64,000 nt of DNA. Origin: Bradyrhizobium sp. AZCC 1610. Lineage in GTDB: Bacteria; Pseudomonadota; Alphaproteobacteria; Rhizobiales; Xanthobacteraceae. The DNA lies in NCBI RefSeq assembly GCF_036924515.1, contig NZ_JAZHRR010000001.1, forward strand, positions 248,001 to 312,000, written 5' to 3'. Under the pieces are notes generated by a model. It saw only the letters and a list, made by a program, of their open reading frames with translations, had not been told where the DNA came from and ran no database searches. This document shows positions 35,208 to 43,771 of the stretch, piece after piece. The translations under genes were made by a program, and so were the position numbers. Numbering within the stretch: the first letter of the stretch is position 1; each line of letters begins with the position of its first letter.

Positions 35208-36998
35208 ATGAAAGAACCGGAACTTCGAGGCCTGATTGCAGACGTCAAGACCGGCCGGTTGTCGCGGCGGGCCTTTGTCCAGCGAATGATCGCCGTGGGC
35301 CTTTCGGCGCCGATGGCCGGGATGATGCTGAGCCAGTCCGGGGTCGCGATGGCGGCGACCGCGCTTCCCTACAAGCCGACCAAGGCCGGCGGCGGCGGCG
35401 TGCTGAAACTGATGTATTGGCAGGCCATCACCCTGCTCAATCCCCATTTCGCCGTCGGCACCAAGGATCAGGAAGGCTCCCGGATCTTTTACGAGCCGCT
35501 GGCGGGATGGGATGGCGACGGCAATCTGGTTCCGATCCTCGCTGCCGAGATTCCGAGCAAGGAGAATGACGGATTGGCCGAGGACGGCCGCTCGGTGGTC
35601 TGGAAGCTGAAACGCGGCGTCAAATGGCATGACGGCATGCCGTTCACGGCCGATGATGTCGTCTTCACCTGGGAGTATGCCAAAACGCCGGAGACAGCGG
35701 CAGTCTCGATCGGCAACTACAAGGACATCACGGTCGAGAAGATCGACGACTTCACCGTCCGCCTCACTTTTGCCAAGCCGACACCGTTCTGGGCCGATGC
35801 CTTTGTCGGCAACTACGGCATGATCATCCCAAAACACCTGTTCAAGGATTATGTCGGCGCCAAGTCGCGCGAGGCGCCGCACAATCTGAAGCCGGTCGGC
35901 ACCGGCGCTTATATGTTCGTGGATTTCAAGCCGGGCGACATGCTCCGCGCCAAGATCAATCCCAACTACCACGTCGCCAACCGGCCGCATTTCGATGAGG
36001 TGGAGGTCAAGGGCGGCGGCGACGCCGTGTCGGCGGCGCGCGCGGTGCTGCAGTCCGGCGAATACGACTATGCCTGGAACATGCTGATCGAAGAGGACAT
36101 CCTGCTGAAGCTGGAAGCCGCCGGAAAGGGCAGGGTCAACATTACGCCGTCAGGCAATGTCGAATTCATGTCGCTCAACTCGACCGATCCCGCGGTCGAG
36201 GTCGACGGCGAGCGCGCCAGCATAAAGACCAAACATCCGCTGTTCAGCGATCCGGCCGTGCGCCAGGCCATCAATCTTCTGATCGATCGCGCGTCGATCG
36301 AGAAATTCATCTATGGCCGCACGGCGCGGGCCACCGCGAACTTCCTCAACAACCCGGAACGCTTCCGGTCGAAGAACACCAAATTCGAATTCAACATCGA
36401 GAAGGCCAACCAGATCCTCGAGGCCGCCGGTTGGAAAAAGGGCGGCGACGGCATTCGCGCCAAGGACGGCAAGCCGCTGAAGTTCGTGTTCCAGACCTCG
36501 ATCAATGCGCCGAGGCAGAAGACCCAGGCCATCGTCAAGCAGGCGTGCCAGAAGGCGGGCATCGACGTCGAACTGAAGTCGGTGGTGGGATCGGTGTTCT
36601 TCTCCTCCGATATCGCCAATCCCGACACCTACACGCATTTCTATTGCGACGCGCAGATGTACAACACCACCATGCCGCAGGCCGATCCGCAGTTCTTCAT
36701 GAACCAGTATGTGTCGTGGCAGGTGGCGAACAAGGAAAACAAGTGGCAGGGGCGCAATGTCTCGCGCTGGCAAAGCAAGGAATATGACGAGACCTACAAG
36801 CAGGCCGAACGGGAGCTCGACGCGGTGAAGCGCGCGGCGCTGTTCATCAAGCTCAACGACCTCGTCGTGACAGACAATTACATCCAGCCCATCGTCTCGC
36901 GGACCCGGGTCGCGGCGCTCGGCAACAAGCTGACCGCGCATATCTCGGGCTGGGACAACGATCTGTGGCAGCTCGCGAGCTGGTATCGGGAGGCGTGA
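35208..36998 (+). CDS. Peptide/oligosaccharide-type ABC transporter substrate-binding protein (SBP_bac_5)
   Basis: A 596-residue periplasmic binding protein of family 5 (dipeptide/nickel/opine class). The N-terminus carries a Tat-type signal (LSRRAFVQRM, residues 18-27, followed by a hydrophobic run to about 50). The mature domain has the family motif WKLKRGVKWHDGMPFTADDVVFTWEY. The C-terminal lobe with VTDNYIQPIVSRTRVAAL is normal. AAGGAG precedes the ATG at 35208. No permease or ATPase genes are adjacent, so its transporter is encoded elsewhere or it works alone. Ligand unknown. Confidence 0.92.
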   Translation: MKEPELRGLIADVKTGRLSRRAFVQRMIAVGLSAPMAGMMLSQSGVAMAATALPYKPTKAGGGGVLKLMYWQAITLLNPHFAVGTKDQEGSRIFYEPLAGWDGDGNLVPILAAEIPSKENDGLAEDGRSVVWKLKRGVKWHDGMPFTADDVVFTWEYAKTPETAAVSIGNYKDITVEKIDDFTVRLTFAKPTPFWADAFVGNYGMIIPKHLFKDYVGAKSREAPHNLKPVGTGAYMFVDFKPGDMLRAKINPNYHVANRPHFDEVEVKGGGDAVSAARAVLQSGEYDYAWNMLIEEDILLKLEAAGKGRVNITPSGNVEFMSLNSTDPAVEVDGERASIKTKHPLFSDPAVRQAINLLIDRASIEKFIYGRTARATANFLNNPERFRSKNTKFEFNIEKANQILEAAGWKKGGDGIRAKDGKPLKFVFQTSINAPRQKTQAIVKQACQKAGIDVELKSVVGSVFFSSDIANPDTYTHFYCDAQMYNTTMPQADPQFFMNQYVSWQVANKENKWQGRNVSRWQSKEYDETYKQAERELDAVKRAALFIKLNDLVVTDNYIQPIVSRTRVAALGNKLTAHISGWDNDLWQLASWYREA

Positions 36999-37263
36999 GA
37001 CCGGGCTTTCTGAGCTTTCAAATAGCAGCGAGTAAAGGAATAAGAAGCGCCCTGAAGCGGTCCTCCGCAGGCGTCCAACTCTAGCGGTTACGCGCTTCCG
37101 TCGCTGCGGTCGGAGCAGACGCTGTTGGCCGACAACCTCCAAACAGGGGTAATCGCCAACTTCTGTGACCGACGTCACGCGGTGTGACGAACTCAAATGG
37201 TCTATATTTGCTAGTCGCGAATCGCGCCGTAAATGTCCAGACTCGCGGCGAGTGAGAGAGACG

Positions 37264-38211
37264 ATGCAAAGTGGTCAGCCACCTGACGCGAGGATACTGA
37301 GCTATGTCCGAATGGACTTCGTGTGGGATATCGTTTCTCTGGACGAAGCAACCCGCACGGTTCGCGCTATCGCGAAGCTCGATCCTCGCCGATATGAAAC
37401 CATTCGCAAAGATGATGGGCTGTACTACAGGGATAAGTATCTCGATTTTTTCATTTCAGAAAAGTGCTTAGAGGAGTCCATGGCGGGCGCGGCCGGCTTA
37501 CCGATGTATTCTGACCCGCCCACAATAGAGAGCGCCATAAATTACACGGAGGATCGTCGGACGGCGATTGAAACACAGTTGCAGTCCGGCATTTTCGTCG
37601 CACCCAACTCAAAGCCGGATCGGCACCGCCAACTCGCGGCGCAAGAATCGAACAAGGATATGACCTTTGTCTCGGTCGACATTTGTGGCTCGACAAAACT
37701 GAGGGCAAGGGGTGCAAGTACCTATGACCGTGCCCATGCGGTTTTCTTTCAAGAGTTGGGGGCAGTGGTTGGCCAGTTTCATGGCACGATCCTGACTTCT
37801 ACGGGAGATGGATTTATCGCTTATATTGATTCGCAATCGGTAAATGTTCAGTCCGACAACGCCCTTGATATGGGCCTTACATTCCTAGCCGTGCTTGAAG
37901 GTGCGGTGAACCCTGCACTCGAAGCCGAGGGATTGCCTAGCCTCTCGATCCGAGTGGGAGCAGATCACGGCGTTGCCGTCGTGTCCGAACTGAGCGTGCC
38001 ATCCACTGGCTTCTCCGAGAAGGTGATGAAAAGTGATGGCCTCAATCGGTGCGCAAAAATTCAGGGCAAGGCAAAGGCAGGGCAGTTTTTGATTGGGCGG
38101 GAGCTTTATGAGCGCGTTCACGTTCAATGGCTCGAACGATGCGCGGAGGTTAGTGTTGATCTTGCTGGCGCCTTCGGGTTCGAAAACTATGAAATATATT
38201 CGGTAGCTTGA
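37264..38211 (+). CDS. Class III nucleotidyl (adenylate/guanylate-like) cyclase domain protein
   Basis: A 315-residue protein. The first ~125 residues are a soluble domain I do not recognise. Residues 135-300 form a class III cyclase catalytic domain: metal Asp139 in VSVDICGSTK, second metal Asp182 in STGDGFIAY, and the ribose-binding Asn261 in LNRCAKIQGKA. The Lys that usually reads adenine (K-x-x-G-D) is Thr178 here, and the transition-state Arg position is Lys265, so the base specificity is not predictable. GAGAGAG supports the ATG at 37264; a GTG at 37165 is an alternative. The gene is AT-richer than its neighbours and probably horizontally acquired. Confidence 0.85.
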   Translation: MQSGQPPDARILSYVRMDFVWDIVSLDEATRTVRAIAKLDPRRYETIRKDDGLYYRDKYLDFFISEKCLEESMAGAAGLPMYSDPPTIESAINYTEDRRTAIETQLQSGIFVAPNSKPDRHRQLAAQESNKDMTFVSVDICGSTKLRARGASTYDRAHAVFFQELGAVVGQFHGTILTSTGDGFIAYIDSQSVNVQSDNALDMGLTFLAVLEGAVNPALEAEGLPSLSIRVGADHGVAVVSELSVPSTGFSEKVMKSDGLNRCAKIQGKAKAGQFLIGRELYERVHVQWLERCAEVSVDLAGAFGFENYEIYSVA

Positions 38212-38250
38212 AAAGACGGTTGCCGTAGCGATCTCCCGTTCTACTCTACA

Positions 38251-38291
38251 GAATTACGGTGAAGTGTACTTAATTCGCAGCATTACGGTGA
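38251..38291. repeat. Second copy of the GAATTACGGTG...TTAATTCGCAGC motif
   Basis: GAATTACGGTG, an extra AAGTG, then TACTTAATTCGCAGC (38251-38281), and a further partial ATTACGGTGA (38282-38291). It corresponds to the single motif at 34980-35005. It lies between the cyclase and the unknown gene. Confidence 0.6.
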
Positions 38292-38317
38292 CGGTTGGCT
38301 GGTAGAGGCAAGCGGCT

Positions 38318-39048
38318 GTGACGTCCCTAGAGCTGAAAGCTTACCTCGAAAAGACATTCAAGGATTCTGTTCGAATCGTTGGCGAGAACGCATCAGGCCA
38401 TTTTCCAGTATCTGGAGTTTTTTGGGGCGGACGGACGGCTTCTATTTTGGACCAAGAAGCGTAATCAGCAGTCTTAAGGTTAGTCTGCACGCCAATAACC
38501 ACCGAGGCTACGTCGGCTTCGATCGTAACTATTTCCGGCGAAAGCAGGCTGAAGGAAGATTGCAACTGTCATCAAAGACGATGTTTGAATGGGAGCTGCC
38601 GAGGTCCAACACCGGCGAAGCCATCCAGATCGCGTCGCTCACAGTGCCCTCTCAGTTTATGGCACGCGAGGCTCATCCATACGTTTCGCAGAAAAAGGTA
38701 ATTGTGTTCGGTATCGGACCGAACTGTGCTCTCCAGATACTGATTTTTCTCTCGAACAGCGGTGAAGATATTCCAGTACGTTTGTTTCTGGAGATTGGGC
38801 AGCCGGTGTTTGAAACCAATATTGATAATTGGTTCAAGGTTTCGGTCGTCGCGCGGAGCGTAACTTTCGACCCGTCGATCTTACCCAGGATGGATCAAAT
38901 TAACCGATCACCGTTCCAGCAACTTCTTCCGGCTGAAGCATTGGCTAGTCAATCAAGCCCAAGCAACATGCTGTTGTGGAACGAACCCAAGGACCGCGCG
39001 GCTTTGGAGATTATCGACGTCGGCGGGATTGCTGTCACGAGGGGGTGA
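38318..39048 (+). pseudogene. Unknown accessory protein, reading frame broken near its 5' end
   Basis: Translation from a GTG at 38318 (AGAGG upstream) gives VTSLELKAYLEKTFKDSVRI...FPVSGVF and then hits a stop at 38462. A second frame takes over at 38422 with GRTDGFYFGPRSVISSLKV and runs to 39048. The switch lies at six Ts followed by four Gs (38418-38427). Re-reading one T gives a continuous protein of about 243 residues, rich in beta strands, without recognised motifs. It is either a one-base indel (decay or sequence error) or a slippage site. AT-rich like its neighbours, it lies between a cyclase and an HNH-like gene. Confidence 0.65.
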
Positions 39049-39198
39049 AGCGGTTAGAGAGCTGCGGCCCCCTGGCGGGCGGTTTCTCTGTTTTGTGGAG
39101 TGGTAGTCTTCCCGATTGACTGCAGGCAAGAGTTGCCGGACTAATCTTTGGGTCCGGGGTGAACCAGCCAACTTCCGGGATATCGAGGCAGATCAGAG

Positions 39199-40062
39199 AT
39201 GGCGGTAATTGGTACGTCAAGCAGCGGTATCGTTAGATACGCGCCGGTCGGCCGTTGCATCTATTGTGGCCGTGATGGCAGTGCAAACGAACTTGGCGAT
39301 GAACACATCGTTCCCTTCGCTTTACAAGGCCAGGCCGTCTTGCCCAAATCCAGCTGCAAAGACTGCGCCGATATTACCTCCGCCTTCGAGGGGCGTTGTG
39401 CCCACGCAATGTATCGCTCCTTGCGCGTCACGCAAAATATACAAACCCGAAGACCGACGAAGCGTCCGAAAACTTTGCCTATGCGTTCATCAACTGGTCA
39501 GATCGTGGAGATGCCCCTTCAGGGCGTTATCACCACCATACCGACAGTGCAGTTCCGACCGCCCGGTTACTTCAAAGATCCTCTCATCAAGGAAACGAAT
39601 TGGACAGGCGCCACGCTGGGAGTTCAGACCGGTTCACCACGAAATATACAACTATGGCAGGACTACTCTGCACCTGATTTTTCAGTCGAGCAGGGCTTTG
39701 ATTTAGATTCTCTCGCACGGATGATGGCGAAGATCGCTCATGCAACTTGTGCCGGAACGTTCGGTTTAGATTGGTTTACGCCTTGGTTGCCGCCTTACAT
39801 TTTGGGTGCAGATGCCGCTCTTTCTTATGTCGTCGGCGGCGCCGAGGGACCCCTTGAACCTAAAAACACCCTTCATGAAATCCGATATGACGTGACAACG
39901 GTCGGCGGCATTTTGCTAGTCACGTGCACTATCCGGCTATTCGCACAGTTCGGCGGGCCGCATACCAAAGTCATTGTCGGGCAAACAACGGAAGAATGCG
40001 TCCAATCTTTCAACCGTAAATCTGCCAATGTTGCTCCACCTGAGAGTGGGGCCACGCAATAG
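39199..40062 (+). CDS. HNH-endonuclease-like zinc protein
   Basis: A 287-residue protein with an N-terminal zinc-finger HNH-like motif: Cys20-x2-Cys23, DEHIVP (His36 as the candidate general base) and Cys53-x2-Cys56. This matches the layout of HNH_5-type beta-beta-alpha-metal nucleases. The remaining ~220 residues are unrecognised, and a family-specific sensor or binding role is possible. The final catalytic His/Asn of the motif is not obvious, so activity is uncertain. The gene is AT-richer than the chromosome average and follows the cyclase and the unknown gene on the same strand. Confidence 0.65.
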   Translation: MAVIGTSSSGIVRYAPVGRCIYCGRDGSANELGDEHIVPFALQGQAVLPKSSCKDCADITSAFEGRCAHAMYRSLRVTQNIQTRRPTKRPKTLPMRSSTGQIVEMPLQGVITTIPTVQFRPPGYFKDPLIKETNWTGATLGVQTGSPRNIQLWQDYSAPDFSVEQGFDLDSLARMMAKIAHATCAGTFGLDWFTPWLPPYILGADAALSYVVGGAEGPLEPKNTLHEIRYDVTTVGGILLVTCTIRLFAQFGGPHTKVIVGQTTEECVQSFNRKSANVAPPESGATQ

Positions 40063-40199
40063 AACGCAGCCTTGCGCTGGGCAAGGTGGAATGGAGAATA
40101 CGTGTCGAGTTGGAGCGGTAGAATTCAAGCCGCAGCTGCGAAGGATGGTGCCCCTAGAGAGCGCCAAAAGCTACGAAATTCTGCGAGGTCGCGCACCTC

Positions 40200-41345
40200 C
40201 TAAAGATGCTCTGACCAACAGCCCGTGATCCACGGCTCAAACTGTTCGGGCCGAAGGTCCAGCCCCGTCCCGGGACCGTCCGGTACGGCGAGCATGCCGT
40301 GTCGATCAACGGATGGCGTGCCGCTGAGGCGCAGCAGCGGGTTGTCCATCATGTCGTACTCCACAAATGGATACGCGGCGCAGGCTCCGCCCCGGCGTCG
40401 TTCAAGCACAGCCGACATTTGAAGCGAGGCCTGGAAGTTCACGGCAGTGCCAAACACGTGGGGCATGATGGGCAGATCATACGCTTGCGCGAGCGCCCAA
40501 ATTTGGCGGAAGCCGCTGTAACCTCCGCATATCGAAAGGTCGGGTTGAAGAATATCGAAGGTACCTGCGGCAAGAAAATCACGAAAGGCGCGCACGCTTC
40601 CGAGTGCCTCTCCGCCCGCCGTTGCGACCCTGGTGGCGCGCGCAAATGATTGATAGCCCGGGATGTCCTCCGGCTGAACCGGCTCTTCAATCCAGAGTAG
40701 GTCGGCATCTTCCATGAATTTTGCCGCGCGGATGGCGGCGGCTGCCGTATAGCCCTGGTTGATGTCGACCATGATGCCGATGTTAGGACCGACCTGCCTG
40801 CGAAGCGCGTTTGCCATGATGCCATCGGCTCTCGGTTCGACACCGCCCCGGGGTTTGATGGCTTTGAAGTTCAAAGTAAGATAATGGTCGACCTCGCGCT
40901 GATATTCCCTGTAGGGATCGGGCTGCATTCGCACGAACGGTCCACTTGCGTAAGCAAACACCTCGTTGCGCAGCGCCCCGCCCAACAGCGCCGCTACGCT
41001 GATTCCATGCATTTGCGCGGCAAGGTCATGCAAGGCGATGTCGATGGCCGATATCGCCATCATTGCTGCACCGCGCCGATCATACCCGACGGAAGCGCAC
41101 ATCGATTGAAAGTGGCGGCCATACTCGGCGGGCGACATGCCCAGGACGAGGCCGGCCAACCGGGCGCGGATAAAGGCGCCGGCGGCGTGCGGGGAATTGC
41201 CTGCCTCGCCCCAGCCGGAGAGGCCGCTATCCGTGCATATCTGGACAAGCAACGCATCCCGCTTCCGGAACAGGCCGATTGCGTTTCCCATCGGCTCGGC
41301 TAGCGGGAAGCTAAGATTGAAGCCACGGATTTCGGTAATTTTCAT
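40200..41345 (-). CDS. Mandelate racemase/muconate lactonizing enzyme-family protein (enolase superfamily)
   Basis: A 381-residue enzyme of the enolase superfamily, which abstracts a proton alpha to a carboxylate. The N-terminal capping domain covers residues 1-115. The barrel contains FKAIKPRGG (candidate catalytic Lys), metal ligands Asp in VDINQGYT, Glu in LLWIEEPVQP and Glu in VATAGGEALG, and the C-terminal His in MPHVFGTA. The substrate (a sugar acid, mandelate-like or dipeptide) cannot be read out. It is the last gene of a minus-strand cluster with two Bug binding proteins and a secretory lipase. Confidence 0.9.
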   Translation of the reverse strand: MKITEIRGFNLSFPLAEPMGNAIGLFRKRDALLVQICTDSGLSGWGEAGNSPHAAGAFIRARLAGLVLGMSPAEYGRHFQSMCASVGYDRRGAAMMAISAIDIALHDLAAQMHGISVAALLGGALRNEVFAYASGPFVRMQPDPYREYQREVDHYLTLNFKAIKPRGGVEPRADGIMANALRRQVGPNIGIMVDINQGYTAAAAIRAAKFMEDADLLWIEEPVQPEDIPGYQSFARATRVATAGGEALGSVRAFRDFLAAGTFDILQPDLSICGGYSGFRQIWALAQAYDLPIMPHVFGTAVNFQASLQMSAVLERRRGGACAAYPFVEYDMMDNPLLRLSGTPSVDRHGMLAVPDGPGTGLDLRPEQFEPWITGCWSEHL

Positions 41346-41378
41346 GACAGCTCACTGGGTGCAGGTGAGGGGCGGAGG

Positions 41379-42368
41379 TCAGCCCGGCTGAATATTCCCC
41401 TTCTCGACGATGCGGGTCCATTTTGCGACTTCGTCATCGATGCGCGCCGCAAACTCCGACGGCGGACTGCCAACAGAAACAAAACCAAGCTCCGTCACTT
41501 TGGACCGGAGTGGCTCGCTCCTGAATGCCTTGCCGGCGACGTCGCCAAGCTTGTGGATGATGGGAGGCGGCAGCGCCGCCGGGCCGACCATGCCAAAGAT
41601 CGGTATGGCGTCGACGGCCGGCAAACCGGCCTCTGCCATTGTGGGTACGTCGGGCAACTGTGCGACGCGGTCGCCTCCCGTCACTGCCAGCGCGCGAACC
41701 AGGCCCTGACGTACCTGCTGTGCAATCGCTGCGACAGTGCCGAACGTCATTTGTACCTGGCCGCCAATCAGATCGGTGATGGCCGGCCCGCCTCCGCGAT
41801 ACGGCACATGAAGAATGTCGATCTCCGCGGCTTGTCGTAGTTGTTCTCCGGCCAGATGAATCGCGGTTCCGAGCCCGGCCGAGGCGAAGTTGATCTTGCC
41901 GGGCTGAGCTTTGGCGAGGGCGACAAATTCCTGCAGGCTATTGGCGGCTACAGAAGGATGCACGACAAGAACGAGAGGCGAGGTTGCCAGGAGCGATATC
42001 GGCGCAAAGTCCTTCTTGGTATTGTAAGGAAGCTTCGTGCGAAAGAGGCCGGGATTGATGACAAACGCGCTATCGACAACGCCGATGGTCTCGCCTTCAG
42101 CAGAGGCGGCCGCGATTGCCTGCGTACCGACCATGCTAGCGCCGCCGCCGCGATTATCGACGATGAAGGGCTGGCCCAGCGCACGCTCCAATTCCGGTGC
42201 AATCAGCCGCGCAATGATGTCGGAGGCGCCACCCGCGGCATACGGAACGATGATCTTTACAGGTCGTTGCGGGTAAGTCTGCGCTTCGGCTCGCCGCAGC
42301 AACGGCGAAACAGAAAGCGCAGCCGCCAGTCCCGAGCCGACAATGTTTCTTCGCGTCAATGAGCGCAT
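41379..42368 (-). CDS. Tripartite tricarboxylate transporter (Bug/TctC) substrate-binding protein
   Basis: A 329-residue periplasmic binding protein. The signal is twin-arginine-like (SLTRRNIVGSGLAAALSVSP, residues 3-22). The mature start is YPQRPVKIIVPYAAGGASDIIARLIAPEL, the hallmark of Bug receptors, which bind carboxylated ligands. GGAGAAG precedes the ATG at 42368. No TctA/TctB membrane genes are nearby, as is usual for the numerous Bug paralogues. It lies 33 bases upstream of the enolase-superfamily gene, so the two probably share a pathway. Confidence 0.92.
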   Translation of the reverse strand: MRSLTRRNIVGSGLAAALSVSPLLRRAEAQTYPQRPVKIIVPYAAGGASDIIARLIAPELERALGQPFIVDNRGGGASMVGTQAIAAASAEGETIGVVDSAFVINPGLFRTKLPYNTKKDFAPISLLATSPLVLVVHPSVAANSLQEFVALAKAQPGKINFASAGLGTAIHLAGEQLRQAAEIDILHVPYRGGGPAITDLIGGQVQMTFGTVAAIAQQVRQGLVRALAVTGGDRVAQLPDVPTMAEAGLPAVDAIPIFGMVGPAALPPPIIHKLGDVAGKAFRSEPLRSKVTELGFVSVGSPPSEFAARIDDEVAKWTRIVEKGNIQPG

Positions 42369-42390
42369 TGTTCTTCTCCGTGGCCGGGCA

Positions 42391-43668
42391 TCAATCGTTG
42401 AACTTGAAACCGGGTGAGGGCTCTCCCGGCGATCCCGGATCGGAAATCGAATCGCAATTGGACTGGATCGGGCTTCCAGCCAGGGCGGCCTGAACGAATG
42501 CAAGTTCGTCGGAGTAGGCTGCATGGACCGTTCCGTTGTGGGTCACGCCGGCATAGGTCTTCCAAACCACATTGCTGTTGGCGGCGCAGAGTGCTGCAAC
42601 CGCAGCATATTGGCGTTGCGGCGGTATCAGCTTGTCGGCCAGACCTGTAGCGAGAAAGACCGGCACCGGCATGCGAACCGGACTCATTTCTATGACAGCG
42701 CCTAGACGATCTGCGATCTCTGGATCTTTCAGGCTGTTCGCTATGGTCAGACCGTTGCTGCGAACGATTTGTCCAAGCTCTGCAGTACATCCCTCTCGGG
42801 CCGCCTGCAGCAACGGCTTCCCCATTTCAGTGACGAGGTCGTCCGGTTTTATGGTGTCGTCGCCGAGAGCACCTGCGACCATCATGAGAATGGTGTATTG
42901 CGGCGGAGATGAACGCGCCAAAGTCTGTTCGCTTGAAGCCTTCTTGGTCGCGTCGGGAAACCGGGAAACGATGCCGGTCGCGATCGATGCCTTGATATTG
43001 AGGTCGGGAGCATAGGAAGGCGCGAGACGTGTTGCGCCGAGCGAGGCGCCGGAGCCCTGCGACTGACCGGTGATGATGACGGCATTGGCGATCTGCCCTT
43101 TCGAATGATCGAGCGCCGCTCTTGCCGCATCGAGCACAGAACGTCCTTCTGCTTCCCAATTGAGATAGGGATGCGGACCGGGGCCGCCGAGACCCTGATA
43201 GTCGGTCGCGACGACAGCAAAGCCTTGTTCAAGCCAGTTGTTGATGTAGGCGCCGTCGCGGGGCCGATGCCTGCCCCAGGATGGGGCGCACCTGTCCGAG
43301 ACGCCGAGCGTGCCGTGCGCCCACGCGACAAGCGGCCATCCGCCTTGCGGCGCGGTTCGCTTCGGAAGATAGAGCGTGCCGCTGACCGCAATGATGCCGG
43401 ACCGCCATCTTGCATCTGTCGACGTGTAGAGGATTCTTCTGGCTGTGGCGGCCGCAACGATCTCGGGCTGATCTTGTATCCCCTCTTCGCGCAGCATGAG
43501 GCCTGGCTTCTCGGGCAAGGCGCCGGTCCAGCGGTAGAACGGCGACAAGTCCTGGTCACCAACGCTGGGCCCCTGGGGCAGTGAGTTGGCTGCGGCGTAC
43601 GATGCGCCCGGATGAGGCGAGGCGCAGAGAGCGAGTGCCATGACGCCGATCCTTGCGAGTGTTTTCAT
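42391..43668 (-). CDS. Secretory lipase-family alpha/beta hydrolase
   Basis: A 425-residue exported serine hydrolase. A Sec signal peptide (residues 1-25) precedes an alpha/beta-hydrolase domain resembling the LIP secretory lipase family. The nucleophile elbow is GQSQGSGAS, the oxyanion region AWAHGTLGVSDRCAPS, and a late His (TYAGVTHNGTVHAA) completes a likely triad. AAGGAGGAAG precedes the ATG at 43668, a strong ribosome site. It lies between two Bug genes, suggesting extracytoplasmic ester cleavage with uptake of the acid product. Confidence 0.85.
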   Translation of the reverse strand: MKTLARIGVMALALCASPHPGASYAAANSLPQGPSVGDQDLSPFYRWTGALPEKPGLMLREEGIQDQPEIVAAATARRILYTSTDARWRSGIIAVSGTLYLPKRTAPQGGWPLVAWAHGTLGVSDRCAPSWGRHRPRDGAYINNWLEQGFAVVATDYQGLGGPGPHPYLNWEAEGRSVLDAARAALDHSKGQIANAVIITGQSQGSGASLGATRLAPSYAPDLNIKASIATGIVSRFPDATKKASSEQTLARSSPPQYTILMMVAGALGDDTIKPDDLVTEMGKPLLQAAREGCTAELGQIVRSNGLTIANSLKDPEIADRLGAVIEMSPVRMPVPVFLATGLADKLIPPQRQYAAVAALCAANSNVVWKTYAGVTHNGTVHAAYSDELAFVQAALAGSPIQSNCDSISDPGSPGEPSPGFKFND

Positions 43669-43771
43669 TGCCTGCTTCCTCCTTTTGGCGCAGCTCGTGA
43701 GGCTGCACTCCTTTTGTGCGTCGTCGCGTTGCTCGCTGCGGCGCCAACCCTGTCACACTGTCGATTGGGAG

